A stretch of DNA of 64,000 nt, taken from contig NZ_JAOEGB010000026.1 in the NCBI RefSeq assembly GCF_025420585.1, forward strand, positions 1-64,000. Reading direction: 5' to 3'. This document shows, one piece after another, positions 38,199 through 46,341 of this stretch (the stretch's first letter is position 1; each line of letters opens with the position of its first letter). Origin of the DNA: Planotetraspora sp. A-T 1434 (GTDB taxonomy: Bacteria > Actinomycetota > Actinomycetes > Streptosporangiales > Streptosporangiaceae). The notes beneath the pieces are model-generated. The model saw only the letters and a list, made by a program, of their open reading frames with translations, made no database searches and was not told the DNA's origin. Position numbers and translations under genes: made by a program.

Positions 38199-39220
38199 CG
38201 AGTTACGCGGCCGTCGGCGTCGACATCGAGGCCGGCGATCGCGCCGTCGAGCTGATGAAGTCGCGCGTGGCGCGCTCCCGGCGGCCCGAGGTCGTCGACG
38301 ACGTCAGCGGCTTCGCCGGGCTCTTCGACGCGTCGGCGTTCCTCCGCTATCGCCGCCCGCTGCTCGCCACCTCGACCGACGGCGTCGGCACCAAGGTCAT
38401 GCTGGCCCAGCGGCTCGGAAAGCACGACACAATCGGCATCGACCTCGTCGGCATGGTCGTCGACGACCTCGTGGTCTGCGGGGCCGAGCCGCTGTTCATG
38501 ACCGACTACATCGCCTGCGGCAAGGTGGTGCCCGAGCGCATCGCCGACATCGTGGGCGGCGTGGCCGAGGGCTGCCGTCTGGCGGGCTGCGCGCTCGTCG
38601 GCGGCGAGACCGCCGAGCACCCCGGCGCGATGGGTCCCGACGAGTACGACCTGGCAGGCGCCGGCACGGGCGTCGTCGAGGCCGACGAGTTGCTGGGCCC
38701 GGACCGGGTGAGGCCGGGCGACGTCGTGCTCGGCCTGGGGTCGAGCGGGGTCCACTCGAACGGATATTCCCTGGTCAGGCACATCATCAAGACCGCCGGG
38801 CTGGATCTCGACCAGGAGTTGCCCGAGCTGTCCAGAACGCTGGGCGAGGAGCTGCTGGAGCCCACCCGCATCTACTCCCTCGACTGTCTCGCGCTCATCC
38901 GCGAGACGGAGGTGCACGCGCTGGCCCACATCACCGGCGGCGGCCTGGCCGCCAACCTGGCCCGATCCCTTCCCGGCACGGTCGACGCCGTGCTGGACCG
39001 GGAGTCGTGGACGCCTCATCCGATCTTCGAGGTCCTGGCCGGCCACGGCCGCGTGCCGCAGGCAGAGATGGACAGGACCTTCAACCTGGGCGTCGGCATG
39101 TGCGCCATCGTCCCCTCCGAGGAGGCCGACCGGGCGACGGAGCTGCTCGCCGGGCGTGGCGTGCCCGCGTGGGTGCTCGGCGAGATCGTGCCGGGTGCGG
39201 GAGAGGCCCGGTTCCGCTGA
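38195..39220 (+). CDS. purM: Phosphoribosylformylglycinamidine cyclo-ligase
   Basis: This 341-aa protein is AIR synthetase, the fifth step of purine synthesis. Markers are LATSTDGVGTKVMLA, VGMVVDDLVVCGAEPLFMTDYIACG, GGETAEHPGAM and HITGGGLAANLARSLP. It is coupled to purF through ATGA. A terminator follows about 190 bp downstream. Confidence 0.96.
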   Translation: MTSYAAVGVDIEAGDRAVELMKSRVARSRRPEVVDDVSGFAGLFDASAFLRYRRPLLATSTDGVGTKVMLAQRLGKHDTIGIDLVGMVVDDLVVCGAEPLFMTDYIACGKVVPERIADIVGGVAEGCRLAGCALVGGETAEHPGAMGPDEYDLAGAGTGVVEADELLGPDRVRPGDVVLGLGSSGVHSNGYSLVRHIIKTAGLDLDQELPELSRTLGEELLEPTRIYSLDCLALIRETEVHALAHITGGGLAANLARSLPGTVDAVLDRESWTPHPIFEVLAGHGRVPQAEMDRTFNLGVGMCAIVPSEEADRATELLAGRGVPAWVLGEIVPGAGEARFR

Positions 39221-39240
39221 TCGGGAAAGCGACCGATGCC

Positions 39241-39300
39241 AACGCGGCCGACCTCAACGCGGCCTATCTCAACGCGGCGGATCCGAACGCGGCGGACCGG
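39241..39300. repeat. Four tandem 15-bp units starting AACGCGG, after purM
   Basis: AACGCGG recurs at 39241, 39256, 39271 and 39286, exactly 15 bp apart. One frame reads NAADL NAAYL NAADP NAAD, a pentapeptide-repeat pattern, but no start codon opens this frame outside purM. It may be a remnant of a pentapeptide-repeat gene or a simple tandem repeat. Confidence 0.7.
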
Positions 39301-39406
39301 CGACCGGCCTGTGACGGAACCGGCCCGCGGGCGAACCGCGGAGCGGGCATGCCGAAAAACGCCCCAGTGCTCGGGACGCTGAATACGACTCCGGTCACGA
39401 TGAAGG

Positions 39407-39437
39407 CACCCGGCGGGAACGGCTACCCCGCCGGGTG
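39407..39437. terminator. Bidirectional terminator between purM and the DUF3073 gene
   Basis: A perfect 11-bp stem, CACCCGGCGGG (39407-39417) with CCCGCCGGGTG (39427-39437), and a 9-base loop, between convergent genes. Confidence 0.85.
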
Positions 39438-39461
39438 TCTCACCTGGCACTCAGGAACGGT

Positions 39462-39695
39462 TCAACGGCGCCCGGAGCGACCGCTGTCGTCATCGTCCTC
39501 GTCGTCGACGGCCGCGTAATCGGCATAGCGATCAGCCAGCTCGTCGTAAGGGTCATGCTCGTCACTGTGGCCGGAATCGTCCTCGTCCACGACTCCGAGC
39601 TCCGCGCGCAGGCGCTCAAGATCCGTTCCGCCGCTGTTGTACTTCAGCTGGCGGGCGACCTTGACCTGCTTGGCCTTGGCTCGGCCGCGCCCCAT
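39462..39695 (-). CDS. DUF3073 domain protein
   Basis: This 77-aa protein opens MGRGRAKAKQVKVARQLKY and ends in a strongly acidic tail, which is the DUF3073 pattern found next to purM across Actinobacteria. The basic head suggests nucleic-acid binding, but the function is not known. It is convergent with purM. Confidence 0.92.
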   Translation of the reverse strand: MGRGRAKAKQVKVARQLKYNSGGTDLERLRAELGVVDEDDSGHSDEHDPYDELADRYADYAAVDDEDDDDSGRSGRR

Positions 39696-39846
39696 TGGCT
39701 CGACCCCCTCATGCGGGGTCGTGCCCGACCCCTCGTCGCTAACGCACCGCGCACTGACGCCACCTGACTTCAGGCGTCAGTCTCTCGTTCGCCTATAACC
39801 GTACCTGTTTTGCGCGCTGCTCGGTACGTCGTACGAGCGTCGGCGG

Positions 39847-40965
39847 TCAGCGCCCGAGCCAAATGCCCCTCAGCCGCCCGACTTCCGACATTCTGCGCTC
39901 CGCCAGCCTATCCGCTGCGGCGCCCGGTGGGACGCCTTCCTCCTCGGCCATCTCGAAGATCTTCATGGTCGTGTCGAAGATCCGCGCCGCCCTCGCCCTG
40001 GCCCTGGCCATGTTGAAGCCCTCGATCTCGTCCGCGACCTGGATGACTCCGCCCGAGTTGACCGCGTAGTCCGGGGCGTAGAGGATGCCACGCTCGGTGA
40101 GCTGCTTCTCGACACCCGGATGCGCGAGCTGGTTGTTCGCCCCGCCGCACACGATTTTGGCGGTGAGCCGGGCGACGGTCGCGTCGTCCAGTGCTCCACC
40201 GAGCGCGCAGGGGGCGTAGACGTCGATGTCGGCGGCCGTCAGCGCGGCGGCGTTGGCCACGACCTGCGCCGTCGGATGGCGCCGCCGTACGCGGTCGACG
40301 GCCTGCTCGTTCACGTCGCATATCACGACTTCCGCGCCGTCCTCGATCAGGTGATCGACGAGACGGTGGCCGACCTTGCCGACCCCCTCGACCCCGACGC
40401 GCCTGCCCTTCAGGGACGGCGTGCCGTACACGTGCTGGGCGGCGGCCCGCATGCCCTGGAACACGCCGAACGCGGTGAGGATGGAGGAGTCGCCCGCGCC
40501 GCCGTGCGCCTCGGTGCGCCCGGTCACGTAGGAGCACTCCCGGGCGACGACGTCCATGTCCTCGCTGTAGGTGCCCACGTCACAGGCCGTGTAGTAGCGG
40601 CCGCCCAGCGACTGGACGAACCGGCCGTAGGCGCGCAGCAGGGCCTCGTTCTTGGCCGTCGCCGGATCCCCGATGATGACCGCCTTCGCACCGCCGTGGT
40701 CGAGCCCCGCCAGGGCGTTCTTGTACGCCATGGCGCGGGAGAGGTTCAGCACGTCGGCGAGGGCGGCCTGCTCGCTCTCATAGGGATAGAACCGGGTGCC
40801 GCCGAGGCCCGGCCCGAGTGCCGTGCTGTAGATCGCGATGATCGCGTACAGCCCGCTGCGCTCGTCGCAGCAGAACACGACCTGCTCGTGCCTGACGGGG
40901 TGAATGGGGTTCGCGTCCTTCACTGGGCTGGGATCCTTGTGGGAAAGCCCGAAGACGTCGGTCAC
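39847..40965 (-). CDS. vdh: Valine/leucine dehydrogenase (Glu/Leu/Phe/Val dehydrogenase family)
   Basis: This 372-aa NAD-dependent amino-acid dehydrogenase oxidatively deaminates branched-chain amino acids. The catalytic Lys is in [20 protein letters not shown] and the substrate loop in [11 protein letters not shown]. The Rossmann domain carries [19 protein letters not shown]. The position between the DUF3073 gene and bldC equals that of vdh in Streptomyces (from memory). Its 2-oxo acid products are the substrates of the E1/E2 complex encoded at 18.4-21.9 kb. Confidence 0.92.
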   Translation of the reverse strand: MTDVFGLSHKDPSPVKDANPIHPVRHEQVVFCCDERSGLYAIIAIYSTALGPGLGGTRFYPYESEQAALADVLNLSRAMAYKNALAGLDHGGAKAVIIGDPATAKNEALLRAYGRFVQSLGGRYYTACDVGTYSEDMDVVARECSYVTGRTEAHGGAGDSSILTAFGVFQGMRAAAQHVYGTPSLKGRRVGVEGVGKVGHRLVDHLIEDGAEVVICDVNEQAVDRVRRRHPTAQVVANAAALTAADIDVYAPCALGGALDDATVARLTAKIVCGGANNQLAHPGVEKQLTERGILYAPDYAVNSGGVIQVADEIEGFNMARARARAARIFDTTMKIFEMAEEEGVPPGAAADRLAERRMSEVGRLRGIWLGR

Positions 40966-41102
40966 GGTGGTGACTCCTGATCGCCTCTGACCGCCGCCTC
41001 GGTGCGGCGGTTCCCCTCCACCTTACCGACGACACAAACAAACGATCATGAAAAATCGTGACAGCACTGCACATGTCCCCGGAGGCATGGCACGATTCTG
41101 AT

Positions 41103-41975
41103 GTGCTGCCTTACGCCGCCTATCTCCGCGTGTACGAGCCGCTGACCGCGTTCACCCCCGGGGATCGGGCGGTGTGGGCCGGCTACGCCGAATCGCGCGA
41201 CCGGCCGCGCCGGGCCGGTGCGCTGGAGGTCGAGCACGACCAGTCCGTCCGCAGGCTGCTCTGCGTCCCTCCGGCACCCGCGCCGGACAAGGAGAGTCAC
41301 AACGCCTACCTGCGACGGGTCGACGAGATGCTGTACGTCTGCCCATGGCAGAGCAGGCTGCGGTCCTGGCTGGCCTTCGCCTCCTTCCGCGGGAGCACGC
41401 CGGTCAAGCTGGCCGACCGGTTCGTGCCGAAGGCGATCGCGGAGCAGACGGCCGACGACTTCGACCGCTTCAAGCGCGGCGAGCCGTCGCTGCGCACCAA
41501 CATCCGCACCAGCACATGGCACGTCCCGACGCCGTGGTTCGTGCCGTTCGACTCCGCTGAGCGGTGGCTCGTCCTGGGCGCGGAGGGGAATGAGACCACC
41601 GAGCCGGCCGTACCGACCACGACCGCGCCGCCCAGGAACATGCTGTACGTGACGTCGATGGCCCAGGCCCGCCGCCGCGTCGCCCGCGCGCTGGTCGTCA
41701 TCCGGCGGCATGTCGGCCATGTCACCATCCTGACCGAGGTCGAGGAAGTGGGCCGCTGGCTCGAGGAGTTCCACCCCCACTCGCTGGTGGAGCTCGACTA
41801 CGGCGGCCTGGTGCATCTCATGAACGACGAGACCCTGCAGGGCGACCAGTCCGTCGCCGAGGTGTCCGCCGCTCTCGCGGGTTTGGACAACGGTCAGGAA
41901 GAACTTGCCTTCGCGATGTATCAGCGGGTCATCATCCGCTGGAGATCAATACAGGCTCTGGAATTCGCAAACTGA
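41103..41975 (+). CDS. Conserved actinobacterial protein, unknown function
   Basis: About 290 aa, soluble. Actinomycete homologues, as I remember them, begin with the motif LPYAAYLRVYEPLTAF, so GTG 41103 is the likely start; the frame is open to GTG 41058. Conserved-looking blocks are YVCPWQSRLRSWLAFASFRG, TSTWHVPTPWFVPF, LYVTSMAQARRRVARAL and WLEEFHPHSLVELDYGGLVHL. No domain with known activity is recognised. The gene sits between vdh and bldC, a conserved neighbourhood in filamentous actinomycetes. Confidence 0.85.
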   Translation: MLPYAAYLRVYEPLTAFTPGDRAVWAGYAESRDRPRRAGALEVEHDQSVRRLLCVPPAPAPDKESHNAYLRRVDEMLYVCPWQSRLRSWLAFASFRGSTPVKLADRFVPKAIAEQTADDFDRFKRGEPSLRTNIRTSTWHVPTPWFVPFDSAERWLVLGAEGNETTEPAVPTTTAPPRNMLYVTSMAQARRRVARALVVIRRHVGHVTILTEVEEVGRWLEEFHPHSLVELDYGGLVHLMNDETLQGDQSVAEVSAALAGLDNGQEELAFAMYQRVIIRWRSIQALEFAN

Positions 41976-42295
41976 GCGTAATCAAGACGCCCTGACCTGC
42001 AGAATTGGGTCACGGGATGTTCGATCTCACATCTACGAACTGAGTAGTTTGCCGTTTTCACTGCGATACCACGAAACGTGTCGCTAGAATCACCGAGCGT
42101 GACAACAACGCGTGGTCGAGACGTTGCGCCCAGAGGGCTCGCCAATCGCACTACGTGGCTGTATGGTCACATCGGGTGATACCGCAGATGGTCCTAGAAA
42201 CCGCACGTTATGGATCATTGGGGGACATCCGTGACAAGCGCCAGACAAGTCGCAGGATCGCTGTCGCCGGTCCACACGGAGGAGAGGCCGCACAA
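41976..42295 (+). promoter_or_regulatory. Long upstream region of bldC
   Basis: This 320-bp gap is less GC-rich than its surroundings and holds no gene. It should contain the bldC promoter or promoters; TAGAAT at 42085-42090 is a plausible -10 element, with no convincing -35. A long leader is likely if transcription starts there. I found no tRNA or riboswitch-like fold by eye. Confidence 0.4.
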
Positions 42296-42499
42296 ATGTC
42301 AGCTCGTACACCCGAGGCCGAGCCACTGCTCACCCCGGCGGAGGTCGCAACCATGTTCCGCGTCGACCCCAAGACCGTTACTCGGTGGGCGAAGGCGGGC
42401 AAGTTGACGTCCATCCGCACGCTCGGCGGACACCGGCGCTACCGGGAGACCGAGGTCCGGGCGCTGCTCGCGGGGATTCCGCAGCAGCGGTCCGAGTAG
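42296..42499 (+). CDS. bldC: Developmental regulator BldC
   Basis: This 67-aa MerR-like DNA-binding protein matches Streptomyces BldC almost residue for residue (LLTPAEVATMFRVDPKTV, then LTSIRTLGGHRRYRE and the tail GIPQQRSE). BldC binds cooperatively to direct repeats and delays sporulation genes in Streptomyces. ATG 42296 follows GGAGGAGAGG; the open frame extends further upstream without homology. Its presence indicates a filamentous, differentiating actinomycete. Confidence 0.97.
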   Translation: MSARTPEAEPLLTPAEVATMFRVDPKTVTRWAKAGKLTSIRTLGGHRRYRETEVRALLAGIPQQRSE

Positions 42500-42646
42500 G
42501 TACGGGGCGCGTCGCCGAACTAGGGGGGAAGAACGGCGCGCTCGCGTCCGAGATGTGAGCGCGTCCACCACACACCCGTGACCGCCATGGGTCACGGGAC
42601 GGTGTGTGGGGCCGGCGCCGCCCGCCCGGCGCCTCCCCGGTACTGG

Positions 42647-43348
42647 TCACACCGGTCCCGAAGCAAGATCCCGCAGCAAGGTCCCGAGCAGGCACTCCAC
42701 CTCGTGGTCATGGTCGGCCGCCACCCTCAGCAGGGCGACCATGTGATCCACCAGCAGCCGCTCCAGCTCCGCCCTGCCGATGTCGCGGCGCTCCAGCCAG
42801 TCGAGGCCCGCCGTCTCCACCGACGCGACCCACGCCGTGAGCGTGATCCGGAGCACCGGCCCCGGCGCGCCGACCCGCAGCTGGTTCATGATCAGCCGGA
42901 CCAGGCGCTGCCGCACCCCGTCCACGATCTCCCCGACTTCCCCCGCCCGGTTGGCGGGGCCACCCCTGAGCAGCGCGGCGAATCCGGCCGCGTGCTCCTC
43001 CACGAAGTCGAAGTAGCGCGCCAGCCCACGCGACAGCTCGTCGATGGGCCCGCCGCCGCCCTGAAAGCGCAGCCGGGCCTCCAGCTCCGTGGCGGCGCTG
43101 CGCAGCGCCGCCACATAGAGCTCCTGCTTGCCACCGAAGTAGTGGTAGACGAGCGCCCTCGACGCGCCGGCCGCGGCGGCCACGTCGTCGATCGAGACAT
43201 CCTCGGCGTCGTGCCTGCTGAACAGCTCCAGCGCGGCGGCGATGAGCTCCTCGCGCCGCCGGTCGACGCTGAGCCTGCGCCGCACCGGCCGCACAGTGGC
43301 CTGGTCAGGGGTCTCCTGATCGTTCCCCGCCTGGGATGTGGCACCCAC
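42647..43348 (-). CDS. TetR family transcriptional regulator
   Basis: This protein of about 233 aa has the helix-turn-helix DVSIDDVAAAAGASRALVYHYFGGKQELY. I place the start at GTG 43348 (VGATSQAGND); the frame is open further, but that stretch runs into repeat array C and looks non-coding. The target is not evident; the divergent neighbour beyond the array is a LacI-type regulator. Confidence 0.85.
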   Translation of the reverse strand: MGATSQAGNDQETPDQATVRPVRRRLSVDRRREELIAAALELFSRHDAEDVSIDDVAAAAGASRALVYHYFGGKQELYVAALRSAATELEARLRFQGGGGPIDELSRGLARYFDFVEEHAAGFAALLRGGPANRAGEVGEIVDGVRQRLVRLIMNQLRVGAPGPVLRITLTAWVASVETAGLDWLERRDIGRAELERLLVDHMVALLRVAADHDHEVECLLGTLLRDLASGPV

Positions 43349-43414
43349 ACTTCGCACACTAGCGGGTCCATCCCCAACAGAGACCCTCAAATGATCAAGC
43401 ACCCCCACCTGGCC

Positions 43415-43658
43415 GTGATCATGCACAGGTTCCCGTGAGGGCCCCTGGAGCTGCGTCAACTCGGGTGATGATCATGCACAGGGTCCCACGCGGCTCGACG
43501 ACCTGCCCGAACCTGTGTCGTGATCATGCAATCAGGTTAACTGCATGATCACGTCCGGGAATTCCGCTGGCGACCGCCGAGAGCGGGGAATCCATGCATG
43601 ATCACAAATGGCATAGGTGCAGCGCGAAGCCGTCGGCCGGGACTCTGTGCATGATCAC
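43415..43658. repeat. GTGATCATGCAC array C: three plus, three minus sites with central hairpin
   Basis: Plus copies start at 43415, 43468 (first base A) and 43520 (spacing 53, 52); minus copies end at 43552, 43605 and 43658 (spacing 53, 53). The middle pair is a perfect 11-bp stem, GTGATCATGCA (43520-43530) with TGCATGATCAC (43542-43552), and an 11-base loop. Total length and geometry are almost those of array B. It lies between divergent regulator genes. Confidence 0.95.
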
Positions 43659-43810
43659 GCTGAGGGTGGGGGGGTGCCTGGGACTATCGGGCATCCCCCA
43701 ACGCGCGGAGGAACTGGAACGAATTAGCCTTACGGCGCTCAACCCGTACCCTACGGGCGACTCGATCGTTTGGTGTGTCAGGTGCACGTCCACGCATCGT
43801 GGGGAGAACC

Positions 43811-44914
43811 ATGTCAGGACCGTCCATGCAGACCACTGCCCGGAACGACGTCGCGCTTTCGCTGCCCGACGGCGGACTGTCCGATGGGTTCAGCCCACGG
43901 CCACGGCCGACCATCCGGAATGTGGCCGAGCGCGCCGGCGTCTCGAAGTCGCTCGTGTCCCTCGTGCTCAGGGGCTCGCCCCATGTCAGCGAGCATCGCC
44001 GGGAGGCGGTGCTGCAGGCGGCGAGGGAGCTGGGCTACCGCCCGAACGCGGTGGCGCGCAGCCTCGTCGAGGGCCGCACCCACCTGGTGGGGGCCCTGGT
44101 CGCGGACCTGCACAACCCGTTCTACGCCGAGTTCCTGGACGGCCTGCAGGAGAGTCTGCACGGCGACGGGCTGCGGCTGCTGATCGGCAGCGGCCGGTGG
44201 GACCCTGCGTTCGAGGACGAGGCGGTGGAGGCGTTCCTCGAGCTACGCGTGGACGGGCTGGTGCTGCTCGGGGTCGCGCCGTCCAGTGACACCCTGGCCG
44301 AGGCGGCCGCGTACACGCCCACGGTCGTGGTCGGCGAGCGCGACGTGGAGCTGGAGGGCGTGGACATCGTCGTGGATGACGACGAGCTCGGCGCCCGCCT
44401 CGCGGTCGATCATCTGGTGCAACTCGGTCACCGGCGGATCGCGCACATCGAGGGCGCGCCGTCCTCGGCCGCGCGCTGCCGCTGCGAGGGCTATCTGGTG
44501 GCCATGCGCCGCCACGCGCTCGCGCCGTACATCATGGTGGAGCACGGCGACTTCACCGAGGAGGGCGGCCGGCGCGCGGCACTGGCCCTGCTGGAGCGGA
44601 ACCCCCGGCCGACCGCGATCTTCGCGGCGAACGACATCGTGGCCATGGGCGTCCTCACGGCGGCGAGCGAGCTGGGGCTACGGGTGCCCGAGGACCTGTC
44701 CGTGGTCGGCTACGACAACACGCACCTCGCCGCGGTCAACCACATCTCGCTGACCAGCGTGGACCAGCCCCGCCGCGCGATGGGGCGCTCCGCCGCCGCG
44801 CTGCTGAGCGACCGCATCACCGAGCCGGGCAAGGTCGCGCGCCTGCGCCAGGTGACTCCGACCCTCGTCGCTCGGCGGAGCACCGGCCCCGCTCCAAGTG
44901 AGTCCCAAAGCTAG
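43811..44914 (+). CDS. LacI family transcriptional regulator
   Basis: This 367-aa protein has the LacI helix-turn-helix [22 protein letters not shown] with the hinge helix NAVARSL, at about residues 32-85. A periplasmic-binding-type effector domain follows ([50 protein letters not shown]). The effector is probably a sugar, unknown. ATG 43811 follows GGGGAGAACC. No obvious sugar operon adjoins it; the nearest carbohydrate gene is the GH20 hexosaminidase 1.4 kb downstream. Confidence 0.92.
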   Translation: MSGPSMQTTARNDVALSLPDGGLSDGFSPRPRPTIRNVAERAGVSKSLVSLVLRGSPHVSEHRREAVLQAARELGYRPNAVARSLVEGRTHLVGALVADLHNPFYAEFLDGLQESLHGDGLRLLIGSGRWDPAFEDEAVEAFLELRVDGLVLLGVAPSSDTLAEAAAYTPTVVVGERDVELEGVDIVVDDDELGARLAVDHLVQLGHRRIAHIEGAPSSAARCRCEGYLVAMRRHALAPYIMVEHGDFTEEGGRRAALALLERNPRPTAIFAANDIVAMGVLTAASELGLRVPEDLSVVGYDNTHLAAVNHISLTSVDQPRRAMGRSAAALLSDRITEPGKVARLRQVTPTLVARRSTGPAPSESQS

Positions 44915-44923
44915 GTCAACCGC

Positions 44924-44938
44924 CGACGTGTCACGTCG
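44924..44938. promoter_or_regulatory. Palindrome CGACGTG-T-CACGTCG
   Basis: A perfect 7-bp inverted repeat with one central base, 10 bp after the lacI-type stop and about 100 bp before the next small gene. It could be an operator or a short terminator stem; nothing decides between them. Confidence 0.35.
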
Positions 44939-45037
44939 CGGAGGGTGTTGACTCGGGCCGTGACGCCGACCCCCGGCGGGTCGCGACATCGGGGGGACCC
45001 ACCGGGTCGGCGACTTTCGCGAGAATCGGGGGATTCC

Positions 45038-45286
45038 ATGCGTGATCCTGAGTTGGTGTCCTGCGCCCAGCGGGCGGCGGGAGAGCTTGAGCGGGCCTGG
45101 GCGCACTGGAGAGAGGCCCGCGGGCTGAGCGGCGAGGAAATCGCCGAGTCCGTGGCGAGCTACGTCGCCCACTCGATCGACCATCCCTGGGGGCGTCCCC
45201 GGGTGGTGCTCGGTCTCGACGCCGAGGACGCCCGCGAGTTGGCCGCCCTCTTGCACAAACAGGAAGTAGCCGAGCCGGCTTGGTGA
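45038..45286 (+). CDS. Small conserved protein, unknown function
   Basis: An 82-aa soluble protein, Ala/Glu/Arg-rich and probably helical (AQRAAGELERAWAHWREARGL...GEEIAESVASYVAHSIDHPWG). ATG 45038 has GGGGG upstream. I recognise similar small proteins in filamentous actinomycetes but no function. It lies between the lacI-type gene and the amidase gene. Confidence 0.7.
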   Translation: MRDPELVSCAQRAAGELERAWAHWREARGLSGEEIAESVASYVAHSIDHPWGRPRVVLGLDAEDARELAALLHKQEVAEPAW

Positions 45287-45368
45287 CCCTCTTTCGCGGC
45301 ATAACGGTCTGATTACGCTCTACCTACACGTAGGTTGGATGCCGACAGACCTCGCGAAGGGACCCGCC

Positions 45369-46217
45369 GTGATCAGTCGACCACTTGCCGCCGCAGTCCT
45401 GGGCCTGTGCGGGCTCGGAGCCGTCGCCTGCGGCGGCGCGGCGAGCTCGGACGCGGACGCGACCATGCCCGACGCCGCGCGGAACACCGGGCCGGAGACG
45501 GCCGGCGCGGTGAGTCAGGTCTCGGCGCGTACGGCCGGCACGCCCGCCGCGAAGGCGAAGCCCCTGGCCGGCAAGGTCATCGTGATCGACCCGGGCCACA
45601 ACGGCGGCAACTACCGGCATCCGGAGATCATCAACAAGCAGGTCAACGTGCTGACCCAGTGGAAGGCGTGCGACACCACCGGCACGTCGACCAACGACGG
45701 CTACAGCGAGGCCGCCTACACCTGGGACGTCTCCAACCGGCTGGCCAAGGACCTGCGGGCCGCGGGCGCCACGGTGAAGCTCACACGCAAGGACAACACG
45801 AGCGTCGGGCCGTGCATCACCGAGCGGGCGGCGATCGGGAACCGCGCCAAGGCAGACGCCGCGATCTCCATCCACGGGGACGGCGCTCCGGCGAGCGGTC
45901 ACGGCTTCCACGTCATCATCCCCAAGAAGATCAACGGCCCGGTCGACCCGGTCGTGGACGACTCCAGGAGGCTCGGCCTGCTGATCCGGAACGCGTACCA
46001 CGCCGGGACCGGCGTGCCGTACTCGACGTATATCGGCAAGAACGCGCTCGACTACCGTGACGACCTGGGCGGGCTGAACCTCTCGAAGGTCCCCAAGGTG
46101 TTCATCGAGTGCGGGAACATGCGCAACACGGGCGACGCGGCCAAAATGAAGGACCCGCGGTTCCGCCAGCGCGTCGCCGACTCCCTCGCCAAGGCCTTCC
46201 AGGCCTACCTCGCCTAA
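45369..46217 (+). CDS. N-acetylmuramoyl-L-alanine amidase (Amidase_3), lipoprotein
   Basis: About 282 aa from GTG 45369, which has AAGGGA upstream. A lipoprotein-type signal ends at AVAC (Cys about residue 22). A linker of about 50 residues is followed by the zinc amidase domain. Zinc ligands are visible in VIVIDPGHNGG and AISIHGDG; the catalytic Glu is probably in VFIECGNMRN. It should cleave the lactyl-amide bond between glycan and stem peptide outside the membrane. An insertion after DPGHNGG (NYRHPEIINKQVN...) is typical of actinobacterial members. Two GTGATCATGCAC sites follow the stop. Confidence 0.9.
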   Translation: MISRPLAAAVLGLCGLGAVACGGAASSDADATMPDAARNTGPETAGAVSQVSARTAGTPAAKAKPLAGKVIVIDPGHNGGNYRHPEIINKQVNVLTQWKACDTTGTSTNDGYSEAAYTWDVSNRLAKDLRAAGATVKLTRKDNTSVGPCITERAAIGNRAKADAAISIHGDGAPASGHGFHVIIPKKINGPVDPVVDDSRRLGLLIRNAYHAGTGVPYSTYIGKNALDYRDDLGGLNLSKVPKVFIECGNMRNTGDAAKMKDPRFRQRVADSLAKAFQAYLA

Positions 46218-46229
46218 CCCCCCTTGGCC

Positions 46230-46294
46230 GTGATCATGCACAGGTTCCCGCTCACCCCCTCCCGCCTGGCCCTTTCCTGGGCGTGATCATGCAC
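46230..46294. repeat. GTGATCATGCAC half-array D (two plus sites, 53 bp apart)
   Basis: Copies at 46230 and 46283. The first extends to AGGTTCCCGCTCACC, which matches the complement of the minus-strand units in half-array E (48.0 kb). A degenerate minus-type copy (GGCATGATCTG) occurs at 46327-46337, just before the hexosaminidase start. Confidence 0.9.
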
Positions 46295-46341
46295 GCCCCG
46301 GCGGGCTGTGCGAGTTGAAGACGTTTGGCATGATCTGAGGC

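Noticed and set aside
41042-41060. GATCATG near 41042 as a further array member
   Set aside because: Only seven bases match, with no neighbours at 53 bp spacing.
43349-43459. N-terminal extension of the TetR gene into repeat array C
   Set aside because: The extension is the translation of GTGATCATGCAC repeat DNA and lacks family similarity; GTG 43348 is a better start.
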